This document shows positions 26,676-35,692 of a stretch of DNA of 50,231 nt, piece by piece (position 1 is the stretch's first letter; the number at the start of each line of letters is the position of its first letter). A model generated the notes under the pieces. That model was not told the DNA's origin and did not search any database. It was given only the letters and a program-made list of their open reading frames with translations. The translations under genes and the position numbers were made by a program. Source of the stretch: Thermoproteota archaeon (GTDB lineage Archaea > Thermoproteota > Thermoprotei_A > EX4484-217-1 > JAPDJV01); assembly GCA_029258925.1 (NCBI GenBank), contig JAPDJV010000001.1:73885-124115 (forward strand), written 5' to 3'.

Positions 26676-28226
26676 ATGATAGGCGTAACAATTTTACCTT
26701 CAATAATAATACCCGCAATCTCGGCGCCGTTAGCCTACTTCGTCTCGAAGAAGAGTGGTAAAGCAGGTTGTATAGTATGTTTGCTAGCATCTATCGTTAG
26801 CCTACTACTTTTAACAATAGGGTTTGCAACCAATCAGCCACTCTACAGGGAGGTATATAAGGCGTGGATGCCTAGTCCCGTTGGAGGATACTTTGAAGCA
26901 GGGTTCTTCGTTGACGGAGTAAGCTACTTAATGTCGATGGCTACGCTGATACTCTTTGCTCTATCAATGATATACTCGGAGGCGTACATAGGCAGAAGTA
27001 AGCCGTCGTATTATGCTATAATGCTGATGCTATTGACAGGGCTCTTAGGAGTGTTCCTATCGTCAAACCTGATACTGTTCTACATATTCTGGGAATTCAT
27101 GCTACTGCCGTCATACTTTATAATAGGAGAATGGGGCTATAGAGATCCTAAGAAAGTCGCATTCAAGTTCTTCATATTCACTCACGCAGGAGCACTAGTA
27201 ACTTTAGTGGGCATAGCGATAGCCTATGCTACATTACTGGGTAATCTAGACATATTCCAGATGGCCCAGGCTGCAGCAGTTTCAGAAGAGTGGAAGAATA
27301 TCTGGGTTCTACCATTCACATTGGTAGTGATAGGTTTCATTGTAAAGTTAGGTGCCTTCCCATTTTACACATGGCTTCCAGACGCTCACGGCGAAGCTCC
27401 AGCACCCATGTCAGCTTTGCTTAGCGGGATAATCATCGAGACAGGAGCTTACGCAATATATAGAATAGGTATTCAAACATTTGTTGTCCCAGTAATGGGG
27501 TTGGAGAATGTTCCAACAGTACTCCAATGGTTAGCAATACTCGGCATAACTTCAGCTATTTACGGCGGATTTCTGGCTTTAAGAGAGACCGACATTAAGA
27601 GACTTGTCGCGTACTCAAGTGTTAGTCAAGCAGGATACATGATTGCAGGTCTAGGTGTTGGAGCAGCAGCTCTAGCGCCATACGTATCGGGGCAGGGTCC
27701 TCTCGACCCAGGGGGAGTTTTGGCCTTAGCGGGAGTACTATTCCATCTAGTTGCGCACTCGTGGAGTAAGGGACTCCTCTTCCTTGTAAGTGGATCGGTA
27801 ATGCATCAGACACATAAGAGAGACATAACTGAGATGGGCATGCTCTTACATAAGATGCCTGCAACCGGTTTCGCAGGATTTGTTTCGTCGTTCAGCATTG
27901 CCGGCGCGCCACCTTTCCCAGTATTCTGGGGAGAGATAATGATGATTATAGGAGCTGCCATGTCTAACATAACTTATGCTAAATTGATAGCGGGATTGCT
28001 GGCACTCGCAACAGTGTTTAGCGCAGCATACATGTTAAGATTCTGGCTATACGTTTTCTGGAGAAGGAAGCCTGAGGCGGGTAGCGTGGATGAAGTTAAA
28101 GAGGCGCCGCTTGCCATGTCTGGTTCCATGGTTCTACTAGCAGTGCTATTGATATTAATAGGTATTCTACCAGGGCTGCTATTCACATACATATATCAGA
28201 CAATAAATATTCTTCTAGGAATGTAA
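26676..28226 (+). CDS. nuoM: NuoM-like antiporter subunit with TM8 Lys-to-Glu
   Basis: 516 residues, about 14 helices. NuoM-like by FYIFWEFMLLPSYFII (Glu140), VKLGAFPFYTWLPDAHGEAP (Lys224) and RLVAYSSVSQAGYM. The TM8 lysine of the family is replaced by Glu255 (GIIIETGAYAIYRIG). ATG 26676 has AAGGAGGT upstream. A 108-base gap separates it from nuoN, longer than other gaps in the operon but with no promoter I can be sure of. Last gene of the cluster; the maturation protease converges on it. Confidence 0.9.
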   Translation: MIGVTILPSIIIPAISAPLAYFVSKKSGKAGCIVCLLASIVSLLLLTIGFATNQPLYREVYKAWMPSPVGGYFEAGFFVDGVSYLMSMATLILFALSMIYSEAYIGRSKPSYYAIMLMLLTGLLGVFLSSNLILFYIFWEFMLLPSYFIIGEWGYRDPKKVAFKFFIFTHAGALVTLVGIAIAYATLLGNLDIFQMAQAAAVSEEWKNIWVLPFTLVVIGFIVKLGAFPFYTWLPDAHGEAPAPMSALLSGIIIETGAYAIYRIGIQTFVVPVMGLENVPTVLQWLAILGITSAIYGGFLALRETDIKRLVAYSSVSQAGYMIAGLGVGAAALAPYVSGQGPLDPGGVLALAGVLFHLVAHSWSKGLLFLVSGSVMHQTHKRDITEMGMLLHKMPATGFAGFVSSFSIAGAPPFPVFWGEIMMIIGAAMSNITYAKLIAGLLALATVFSAAYMLRFWLYVFWRRKPEAGSVDEVKEAPLAMSGSMVLLAVLLILIGILPGLLFTYIYQTINILLGM

Positions 28227-28256
28227 GAGACCACTTTTTACATTTTACCTCTTTTA

Positions 28257-28760
28257 TTAGAAGCAATTTTTGTTAGAAGCAATAAAGTCGCTAATGGCTT
28301 TCGCTATAATTTTAGCTGCGTCAACAACCTCCAAGCTCATCTCAGCGCCAATATCGAGAGTCCTGGCTTGAACGCCTATCAAAACAAATTCTACTTTCTT
28401 CTGCACGAAAGACTCGATAAAGTTTGCAATTAATGATAGAGGGAGAGAATGTGTTGTTAGAATCGACAGCTTCTTCTCCAATTCTAGGAGGTCTCCAATA
28501 ATTATTGATCCGGGCTCAAGCCCGGCGTCAATAGAGTCGACGAAGACCACTACTTGGGGTGACATATCGCATATTCTATGAATGAAGTTTTCTGGGGCCA
28601 TGCCAGCATTTATAACAGTTTCATCTTTTAAATTCAGAATTCTATATATGAGGGGACCTAAGCCATCATCTCCTCTAAGCTCGTTGCCTACGAGAATGAA
28701 GACCACTCTCTTACCTCTCAGCTTAAGCAAATATTCTCTTACGGCATTCAATTTCTCCAC
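28257..28760 (-). CDS. Hydrogenase maturation endopeptidase (HycI/HyaD family)
   Basis: 167 residues. The nickel-sensing acidic residues are in GNELRGDDGLGPLIY and VFVDSIDAG, and the histidine in LTTHSLPLSLI. This family removes the C-terminal peptide of [NiFe]-hydrogenase large subunits after nickel insertion. Its placement 30 bases from the end of the hydrogenase operon, together with the 29-residue tail on the large subunit, supports a functional [NiFe] centre there. Transcribed opposite to the operon. ATG 28760. Confidence 0.9.
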   Translation of the reverse strand: MEKLNAVREYLLKLRGKRVVFILVGNELRGDDGLGPLIYRILNLKDETVINAGMAPENFIHRICDMSPQVVVFVDSIDAGLEPGSIIIGDLLELEKKLSILTTHSLPLSLIANFIESFVQKKVEFVLIGVQARTLDIGAEMSLEVVDAAKIIAKAISDFIASNKNCF

Positions 28761-28983
28761 CTATCAACGATTAGATTAAGTTTGGAAATATTAAATTGTC
28801 TTAGTGCATTAAAACATGGTTTAGATCATAGATCCGTTTACATAATTTAAAATAATTATTAAGTATTTTAAATCCTACACATTTTTCACAAAAAATACGT
28901 TTAGAAGATAAAAATTTAAGTTCTAATATTAAATATAGAGTTCATACGCAATTAAAGTGCCCGTTTAGGAGGAGGTGGCTGCC

Positions 28984-30342
28984 ATGGAGAACATCGAAGA
29001 AGGGAGAGAGTTAAAAAGAGTCATGGGACTATTTGATGCAGTAATATATGGAATTGGGGGTATGATTGGAGCAGGAATATTCGTATTGTCAGGCTATGCT
29101 ATAGAAGTGGCAGGTCCATCAGCTATTTTATCATTCCTTTTATGCGGCTTAGTCGCCTCCTTCACAGGTCTAGTATACGCTGAGCTTTCATCAATGTTCC
29201 CAGAAGCAGGCGGAGGATATAGTTTCATTAAGAGAGTTTTCAGCGGATATTTAGGATTCCTTTCAGGATGGCTTCTTTGGGCAGCCTACACTATTTCAGC
29301 AGCTTTCTACGCTTTTGGCTTCGGGGCTTTCTTAAGCCTGCTCGTCGAAGGAGATATATGGAGCATGGCGTTGGCAATAGCTGTCCTCTTTACGGCTCTA
29401 AATATTGTTGGAACAAAGAGCTCGAGTAGAACTCAGCGAGTAATTGTCGTGGGAAAAATATTAATACTAATATTATTTGCTCTACTAAGTCTTCCTAAAA
29501 TTAAGTTAAATGCTTTTGAAAACTTCTTCTCTAATGGTATTCTAGCAACGTTAATTGCAAGCTCCCAAATATTCATAGCATTCCAGGGCTACGACATTAT
29601 TTCAACTACCTCCGAGGAGTTAAAGGACCCTAGGAGAAATCTGCCCAAAGCAATTATTCTATCAATAATCATCACTACAACAATATACATAGGCGTTGTA
29701 GTAGCACTCGTAGGATTACAGGACTATTGGATTGGCAAGGGTTTAACGGAGACAGCAATAGCTGTAGCAACCAGCGAGGCCATAGGTCCCTGGATGTACA
29801 TGGTTATAATAATTGGAGCATTGATAGCGACTTCTTCAGCCCTTAACTCGGCGGTTTTCGCAGCATCAAGGGTACTCTACGCTATGGGGAGGCAAGGTGA
29901 TGCACCTAGAAGCTTTTCTAAAATATCGAGGAGACATGGAACTCCGACAATGTCACTATTGGGAACATTCATCGTAATAGCATTCATCATATTGTTATTT
30001 GGAAAATCCGAGGAAATTATTGAAACACTGGGAGCTTTCTCGAGCATTGTGTTTCTACTATGTTTTGCACTAGTTGACTTAAGTTACATAAAGCTCAAAA
30101 CTACCCCATCTAAAGCGTTGAGCTTCAATGGAGGTGAGAAGTTATTTAAAGCGCCACTATTCTCCCTTACCCCAATATTGGGGATAATATCATCAATAAT
30201 TTTGATAGCTAGTTGCAACATAAATATCTCGATCGGGCTGTTCTTATTCATAGTTTTAACATCATGTTTCTACATATTGAAAAAACTGTGGTTAAGTAGA
30301 GTAGAGGAAAGTTTTACACATGGTAGTAAAAACTCCTTCTAA
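28984..30342 (+). CDS. APC-superfamily amino-acid permease
   Basis: 452 residues with about 12 membrane helices. The first helix has IYGIGGMIGAGIFVLSGYA, the substrate-binding unwound glycine motif of APC transporters, and SEELKDPRRNLPKAI is the conserved cytoplasmic loop of cationic amino-acid/LAT-type members. Imports an amino acid, likely by proton symport or exchange; specificity unknown. Start ATG 28984 follows a near-perfect Shine-Dalgarno, AGGAGGTG; a GTG at 28975 lies inside that site. Confidence 0.9.
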   Translation: MENIEEGRELKRVMGLFDAVIYGIGGMIGAGIFVLSGYAIEVAGPSAILSFLLCGLVASFTGLVYAELSSMFPEAGGGYSFIKRVFSGYLGFLSGWLLWAAYTISAAFYAFGFGAFLSLLVEGDIWSMALAIAVLFTALNIVGTKSSSRTQRVIVVGKILILILFALLSLPKIKLNAFENFFSNGILATLIASSQIFIAFQGYDIISTTSEELKDPRRNLPKAIILSIIITTTIYIGVVVALVGLQDYWIGKGLTETAIAVATSEAIGPWMYMVIIIGALIATSSALNSAVFAASRVLYAMGRQGDAPRSFSKISRRHGTPTMSLLGTFIVIAFIILLFGKSEEIIETLGAFSSIVFLLCFALVDLSYIKLKTTPSKALSFNGGEKLFKAPLFSLTPILGIISSIILIASCNINISIGLFLFIVLTSCFYILKKLWLSRVEESFTHGSKNSF

Positions 30343-30516
30343 CATTACGTAATGTTTATATGGAGATAGGCTATTTTCGAAAGATTCTTGGAGTAGTTTT
30401 GGGTTGGAGTTACACATTTTCCCTCAAAGTTTTCTCTAACTCTATTCCATATCTATTACTAAATTTTTCCAAAGCGGCATAAAAATCCTGTACTTCTGCC
30501 TTAATTTAGTGATGAG

Positions 30517-30936
30517 TTAGCTTAAATAGGTCTCCACGTAGTATTGGAGTCTATCTTCTGGAATAACACCGACAATTCTTTGAACAGGTTTTCCATTAAC
30601 GAATATTATTGTCGTTGGAACGCTCATCACGTAAAATCTTTGAGCTACTATAGGAGTTGCATCTACATCTATTTTCACGAAAACAGCCTTCCCTGCAACA
30701 TTCTTAGCTACTTGTTCAAATATGGGTGCATATACATAGCATGGACCACACCAGGATGCAGAGAATTCTGCAACAACGATTTTATTAGTTTTTAAGATTT
30801 CGTAGAATTCCTCTTCGCTATTAACATGTATTACGGCATCCTTTACTTTCCTAACGGCCGGTGGTCTAGTGGACTTAGTGAGTATTTTCTTAACATATTT
30901 TTCCAATAGTATTTTAATTTCTTCATCGTTCTCCAC
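30517..30936 (-). CDS. Thioredoxin-family protein
   Basis: 139 residues. Thioredoxin fold with active site SWCGPC (Cys63, Cys66) and cis-proline in MSVPTTIIFVNGKPV. A roughly 35-residue basic N-terminal extension (KKILTKSTRPPAVRKVKDAV) precedes the fold, as in several archaeal thioredoxins. Function: disulfide reduction in the cytosol. No thioredoxin reductase nearby. ATG 30936; diverges from tldD. Confidence 0.9.
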   Translation of the reverse strand: MENDEEIKILLEKYVKKILTKSTRPPAVRKVKDAVIHVNSEEEFYEILKTNKIVVAEFSASWCGPCYVYAPIFEQVAKNVAGKAVFVKIDVDATPIVAQRFYVMSVPTTIIFVNGKPVQRIVGVIPEDRLQYYVETYLS

Positions 30937-31040
30937 GCTTTACCCTCCCCAAATTTTTCTTAGTATATATTTTTCTCCGTTAATATTAATTTTGGAACAT
31001 AACGTTCAGTAATCCTCATGTATGAAAGGAAATTTAAGTT

Positions 31041-32459
31041 ATGAGTTCTAAAATGGTTCCGGGTGTAATAATGGATTATATAGATGAAATGAGAAAAGTA
31101 ATCGACCTAGTTATGAGGGAGGGGGCATCCTTTATTGATATAAGATTGGAGAGATCGGTGAAAAACTATTTCGAAATTAGAAATGATGTAGTCGAGTACT
31201 TAGGTATGGGCGTTGATGAAGGAGCATTCATCAGAGTATTATACAATAATCATGTAGGTCACTGTGTTTGTTCTAAAATTAACTATAGAGATATAAGTAA
31301 TGCTGCATTGAATGCTTTAAAAATAGCTAAATTGTCTTCTAAAAGAGTTGGTGGGAAAAAAGGGTTCTACGAGCTATCTAGTAGAACTGATAGGATTCAA
31401 GCTTATTTGAGAGTTGACCCAAGCGATATCAGTCCTGAAGAAAAAGTTAACGACTTGCTGAATATATGTAAGGGAGCATTCGGATACAGTAGTTCCATTA
31501 AGTCGGTGACTGTGAAGTATATGGATTTGAAAACCAATAAACAGTACTACTCTAGCGAGGAGAGATTCATAGAACAGGAACAAAACATTGTATGGTTGTA
31601 CGTGTGGATTTCAGGGAGAGAAGTAGACATTGCTACATCTGCAAGAGAAGAGCTGGGTAGTATTGAAGGATACACTATATTCAAAAATAATGATCCATAC
31701 GAGCTTGGATCACGTGTTGCAGAGAGAGTAGTAAAGCAGCTAGGCGCTAAGACACCTAAAGGTGGAAGAATGCCTGTAGTTATGGCGCCGAACGTTGTTG
31801 GAGTTTTTGCACACGAGGCATTCGGGCATTTGGCTGAAGCAGACCTAGCTTTATCCGGCTCCATAATTATGGATAGAGTGGGCTCGAAAATAGGGTCGGA
31901 GGAGTTGACAATAATCGATGACCCCACTATACCTGGAGGATTCGGTACGATGAAGTATGATGATGAGGGGGTTGAAGCGATTAAAGTATATTTGATAAAG
32001 AACGGGGTAATAAAGGGGTTAATGCATAGTAGGGAAACAGCCTTAATGACGGGGACGAGACCTACTGGTAATGCTAGAGCCGAGAACTATAGGTTTAAGC
32101 CGATAATAAGAATGAGGAACACTATCATAGAGCCGGGTAGTCATGAAGTAGAGGAGCTTTTTGAGGGAATAAAATTTGGATACTATTTAAAGAGCTTTAG
32201 AGGAGGACAAGCAAACTTGGATGGAACATTCCAGGTTGGAATCCAAGAGGCCTATGAAATAGTGAATGGAGAAGTAGGAGATCCTGTGAGGAATATGAGT
32301 ATTTGCGGAAACACTCTCGAAACCCTATCTCTTATAGACGCTATCGCTAAGGACTTCGAACTGGAATATGGCAGATGTGGTAAGGGGCAGCTTGCATTTG
32401 TCTCCGACGGTGGTCCCCATATTAGAGTAAGAGAGATCATGGTGGGAGGTGAGGCTTAA
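31041..32459 (+). CDS. tldD: TldD-type metallopeptidase subunit
   Basis: 472 residues. The zinc site HExxxH is FAHEAFGHLAEADL near residue 260, in the C-terminal U62 domain; a later Cys (NMSICGNT) is the probable third ligand. TldD and TldE form a heterodimeric peptidase that degrades unfolded or short peptides and processes RiPP leaders (family knowledge). Stop and the tldE start overlap (TAATG), so the two subunits are translationally coupled. The start could be ATG 31041 or an internal ATG such as 31053. Confidence 0.93.
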   Translation: MSSKMVPGVIMDYIDEMRKVIDLVMREGASFIDIRLERSVKNYFEIRNDVVEYLGMGVDEGAFIRVLYNNHVGHCVCSKINYRDISNAALNALKIAKLSSKRVGGKKGFYELSSRTDRIQAYLRVDPSDISPEEKVNDLLNICKGAFGYSSSIKSVTVKYMDLKTNKQYYSSEERFIEQEQNIVWLYVWISGREVDIATSAREELGSIEGYTIFKNNDPYELGSRVAERVVKQLGAKTPKGGRMPVVMAPNVVGVFAHEAFGHLAEADLALSGSIIMDRVGSKIGSEELTIIDDPTIPGGFGTMKYDDEGVEAIKVYLIKNGVIKGLMHSRETALMTGTRPTGNARAENYRFKPIIRMRNTIIEPGSHEVEELFEGIKFGYYLKSFRGGQANLDGTFQVGIQEAYEIVNGEVGDPVRNMSICGNTLETLSLIDAIAKDFELEYGRCGKGQLAFVSDGGPHIRVREIMVGGEA

Positions 32460-33820
32460 TGGAGAGGAAACCAGGCCTACTTGAAATAGCTTCAATATGT
32501 GTCAAGAGAGCTCTTTCGATGGGAGCAGAAGAGGTTGAAGCATATGTTTGGAGGGGAAGGGGATGTATTGCCCATATTAAAATGAACGAGTTCTCAGATG
32601 TGTCTTCACTTCACGATGAAGGTGTAGGGCTCAGAATATTGGTTGAGGGGAAAATGGGGTTCGTATATTGTAGTAATCTGAGCTTAGAGTCTCTCGACGA
32701 AATCGTTAGAAATGGCATTAAGCTCGCGAAAGCTTCCAAGACTATTCAAGACTGGCTTGGATTCAAGGAACCCGATGAAAAGTATCCTCCAATACCTAAA
32801 ATATTCGATAGTAAGATAGATACTATCGGTTCATCAAAAATAGTTGAAATGGCGCTTGAAGCATTGGATTCAGCCATAAGTATTGATAAGAGAGTTGTTG
32901 TAGTGAACGGTAAAGTCCTTGCATTAAAGGAGACTAAAGCTATTGTCAATACAAACGGCATATACAATATTGATCATGGAACTATTATAGGTGTTGGCAT
33001 GGGAGCTGTTGTCCACGAAGCAGGCATGGCCACTCCAGTAGTTTCGGAGTACGATTATAGTAGGATGATGACTATTTCCCCTGGAAAAATTGGCAGATCT
33101 GTTGGTGAGAAGGCACTGTCGTGTTTAAATCCCATTAGCATTAGGGTAAGACAAATGCCTGTTATAATGACTGAAAAGGCACTTTACTACTTGTTAAAGT
33201 ATACTCTATTCGAAGCCTTGAAAGCAGACAATGTTGTTAAAGGTAGGAGTCCTTTAATCAACAAAATAGGGAAGCCCATAGCATCTGAGAAGCTCACAAT
33301 ACTAGACGATGGAAGTCTTCCAGGAGGTCTTAACTCGTGGAGCTTCGACGATGAGGGAGCTAGAACGAGAAGAACGATCATAGTTGGGGAGGGAGAGTTA
33401 AAGGGATTTTTAACAGACAATTACTACGCACATAAAATTAACTTAAAGAATACTGCTAATGCCTTAAGGAGTAGCTTTAGCCGCTACATAAAGCCTCCTC
33501 AAATAGCTCCTCTAAACGCGATCATACTGCCAGGTGATTGGAGTAAAGAGGAAATGCTTAGTGAGAGCAATGGTTCTCTTCTAGTAGACGGATTACAAGG
33601 AGCTCACAGCAGTAATCCGGAGACAGGGGAATTTAGCGTTGTTGCAACACCTGCTTGGCTTATAAGAGAAGGAGAACTGAAACCTGTTAAAAACGTTATG
33701 ATGGCAGGAAACATATATAATATAATCAAGGATATAGAGGCTTTATCTAAGGAGACAAGACAAGTGGACTTCTTGATAGCTCCATGGATAAAATTCGAGA
33801 AAATGAGAATTATAACCTGA
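32459..33820 (+). CDS. tldE: TldE/PmbA non-catalytic partner subunit
   Basis: 453 residues. Same U62 fold as TldD but without the HExxxH motif, as is usual for TldE/PmbA. Recognised by HDEGVGLRILVEGKMGFVY, LDDGSLPGGLNSWSFDDEG and VDGLQGAHSSNPETGEFSV. Partner of tldD in the same operon. In this peptide-fermenting context it probably helps degrade cytosolic peptides. No RiPP precursor is evident nearby, though a PqqD-like gene occurs at 12375. Confidence 0.92.
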   Translation: MERKPGLLEIASICVKRALSMGAEEVEAYVWRGRGCIAHIKMNEFSDVSSLHDEGVGLRILVEGKMGFVYCSNLSLESLDEIVRNGIKLAKASKTIQDWLGFKEPDEKYPPIPKIFDSKIDTIGSSKIVEMALEALDSAISIDKRVVVVNGKVLALKETKAIVNTNGIYNIDHGTIIGVGMGAVVHEAGMATPVVSEYDYSRMMTISPGKIGRSVGEKALSCLNPISIRVRQMPVIMTEKALYYLLKYTLFEALKADNVVKGRSPLINKIGKPIASEKLTILDDGSLPGGLNSWSFDDEGARTRRTIIVGEGELKGFLTDNYYAHKINLKNTANALRSSFSRYIKPPQIAPLNAIILPGDWSKEEMLSESNGSLLVDGLQGAHSSNPETGEFSVVATPAWLIREGELKPVKNVMMAGNIYNIIKDIEALSKETRQVDFLIAPWIKFEKMRIIT

Positions 33821-33849
33821 ACAATCTAGAGGAGGACTACCAGGTATTT

Positions 33850-34497
33850 TTAGATATTATAGAAGAAGTCTTCTAAAGTCCTCCTCTTACTCACTTGCTT
33901 AATATTCTCGTCTACCACTTTCTTAAGAATGTCGAAGTCTGCTTCCAAATTTTTCTTAAGCCTTGGATTATAAAGAGCTGCTGCGGGATGATATGTCACG
34001 AAGATGATTACGGGCACTCCGTACAAGTCGCCTTTAATTATTCTCCCGTGGCTTTTCCTCATGGATTTGAAGCCTACTCCAATACTGTTTAGAATAAAAC
34101 TAGTAGCATGCCTGCCTAGGGTAACAATTATCTTAGGCTTTATTATTTTTATTTGCTTAATCAAGTAGTCCTTGCACGCCTCTACTTCTTGTGGAGCTGG
34201 ATCCCTGTTTCCGGGAGGCCTACATTTAAGGATGTTCGTTATGAAAACTTGACTTCGCTTTAAACCTCTCTCCTCTAATAGATTTGTAAGTAGTTTACCT
34301 GCCGCTCCAACAAATGGTCTACCCATTTCATCTTCTTTCTCTCCAGGCGCCTCCCCTATAATCATTATTTTTGCATTTGCCGGACCCTCTCCAGGAACCG
34401 AGTTCTTCCTACTTTTATATAAGTTGCATTTCTTGCAATTCTTAATTGCTTCGTGTAATTTCTCTAGCTCCCTTTTCACATCAACTTGACTATCCAT
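33850..34497 (-). CDS. Family 4 uracil-DNA glycosylase
   Basis: 215 residues. Thermostable Fe-S UDG: Cys21, Cys24, Cys92 and Cys108 are spaced for a [4Fe-4S] cluster. Motif A is GEAPGEKEDEMGRPFVG and motif B is TYHPAAAL. Removes uracil from DNA, important at high temperature where cytosine deaminates. The start overlaps the end of the HDAC-fold gene by eight bases, so the two are probably co-transcribed. Confidence 0.95.
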   Translation of the reverse strand: MDSQVDVKRELEKLHEAIKNCKKCNLYKSRKNSVPGEGPANAKIMIIGEAPGEKEDEMGRPFVGAAGKLLTNLLEERGLKRSQVFITNILKCRPPGNRDPAPQEVEACKDYLIKQIKIIKPKIIVTLGRHATSFILNSIGVGFKSMRKSHGRIIKGDLYGVPVIIFVTYHPAAALYNPRLKKNLEADFDILKKVVDENIKQVSKRRTLEDFFYNI

Positions 34498-35581
34498 AGC
34501 CCATTATCTCCCTTATCAAGTTCTTTATCTTTACCATTATGTATCTAACTTTTTTATATATAGCTGGATTAGTTGTTGTAGGCTCCCATCTCCCTATAAT
34601 TGCATTAATGTTTTCCTCCAACTCTTCTGGAAGAGGTTTACATAGTTCAGCTAGTGTGAACAGCCATCCCATGGCAGTGGACCATGGGTTTAGTCCATCT
34701 CCACCTAGACAAATGAGTCTTCCAGCAGAATACTTGTGCGATAGTTCATGGACCTTTTTAGCTATGTTAATGTAAGAGTAATAGGTGAGCTCCCAGCCAA
34801 CTATGGGGTCGTTCATGTTTCCTCCTTGACCTGCAACGAAGATTATTATTTGAGGCCTAAACGATTCAACTATTGGTACAACCAATTCGTCGAAAACTTC
34901 GATAAAGCAGTCGTCTCCTATTTCATATGGAAGAGGTATATTAATATTGTATCCATACCCTCTACCGTCGCCAATTTCATAAAATCCGCCTCTCGCTGAA
35001 CCATAAATCCTGTCTCTTCTGTGAATGGATATCTTCAATATCGGATCACTATATAATATTTCCTGGGTTCCATCTGCATGAGTACCACTAATGTCAAGTA
35101 TGAGTATTCTCCACTTATACTTCCTAAACAGAGTTTTAGCTAGAATTGCTACATCGTTGAAAATATTATAGTTTGATGCACAGAGATATTTTGCATGACA
35201 GTGGCCTCCGTTTGGATTAAAAACGTGATCATATTTCCCGCTAACGACGATACTTCCAGCAGTCATAGTTGCGCCTACAATGTAAAGCGAGTCTTCGAAC
35301 ATTCCTCTATATATGGGGGTTTCTCCTTTATCAACATAGCCTATTCCAATTGCATTTGCCATCTTGATGAAATCTATGTAATCTAAGTGATGTGCTTCTC
35401 TTAAAATAATCTCATTAGCGACTTCAGGTTTCACAAAGTCTACTCTCTCAATCAAACTTGTCTTTTCCAGCAATTCCATTAATATCTTGTATCGTTTCAT
35501 AAGCTTGCTTTTTAATGGATGAGGTGCGAAAGATATTGCAGTCAATCTATCATCAATAACTAAAGCTACACGCCCAGGCAA
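34490..35581 (-). CDS. Histone-deacetylase-fold protein with lost zinc ligands
   Basis: 363 residues. The HDAC/AcuC family is recognised by the N-terminal HPLKSK, NPNGGHCHAKY (His127, Cys128, His129), FNDVAILA, LDISGTHADGTQEILYSD and the terminal LGGDGLNP. In active deacetylases the DxDxHH region supplies Asp and His zinc ligands; here it reads D163-I-S165-G-T167-H168. The third ligand in the AGxD...DPL region is also missing (VAGQGGNMNDPIVG). The fold is likely kept while zinc catalysis is lost or changed. Co-transcribed with UDG. Start ATG 35581. Confidence 0.8.
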   Translation of the reverse strand: MPGRVALVIDDRLTAISFAPHPLKSKLMKRYKILMELLEKTSLIERVDFVKPEVANEIILREAHHLDYIDFIKMANAIGIGYVDKGETPIYRGMFEDSLYIVGATMTAGSIVVSGKYDHVFNPNGGHCHAKYLCASNYNIFNDVAILAKTLFRKYKWRILILDISGTHADGTQEILYSDPILKISIHRRDRIYGSARGGFYEIGDGRGYGYNINIPLPYEIGDDCFIEVFDELVVPIVESFRPQIIIFVAGQGGNMNDPIVGWELTYYSYINIAKKVHELSHKYSAGRLICLGGDGLNPWSTAMGWLFTLAELCKPLPEELEENINAIIGRWEPTTTNPAIYKKVRYIMVKIKNLIREIMGYG

Positions 35582-35692
35582 TCACCTGCAACCTCCATAT
35601 ATAGCGTTAGACCACTATAATAATAGCTCTTCCCTAACTTTAAAAAATAGTAAAAAAGCCTTTTTACGCTATGCTCACTAAGCGAGTTAATG

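Noticed and set aside
30410-30505. A coding-like frame (KAEVQDFYAALEKFSNRYGI and onward) on the minus strand after the thioredoxin gene
   Set aside because: It looks protein-like but has a stop immediately upstream and no usable start codon; at most a decayed fragment.
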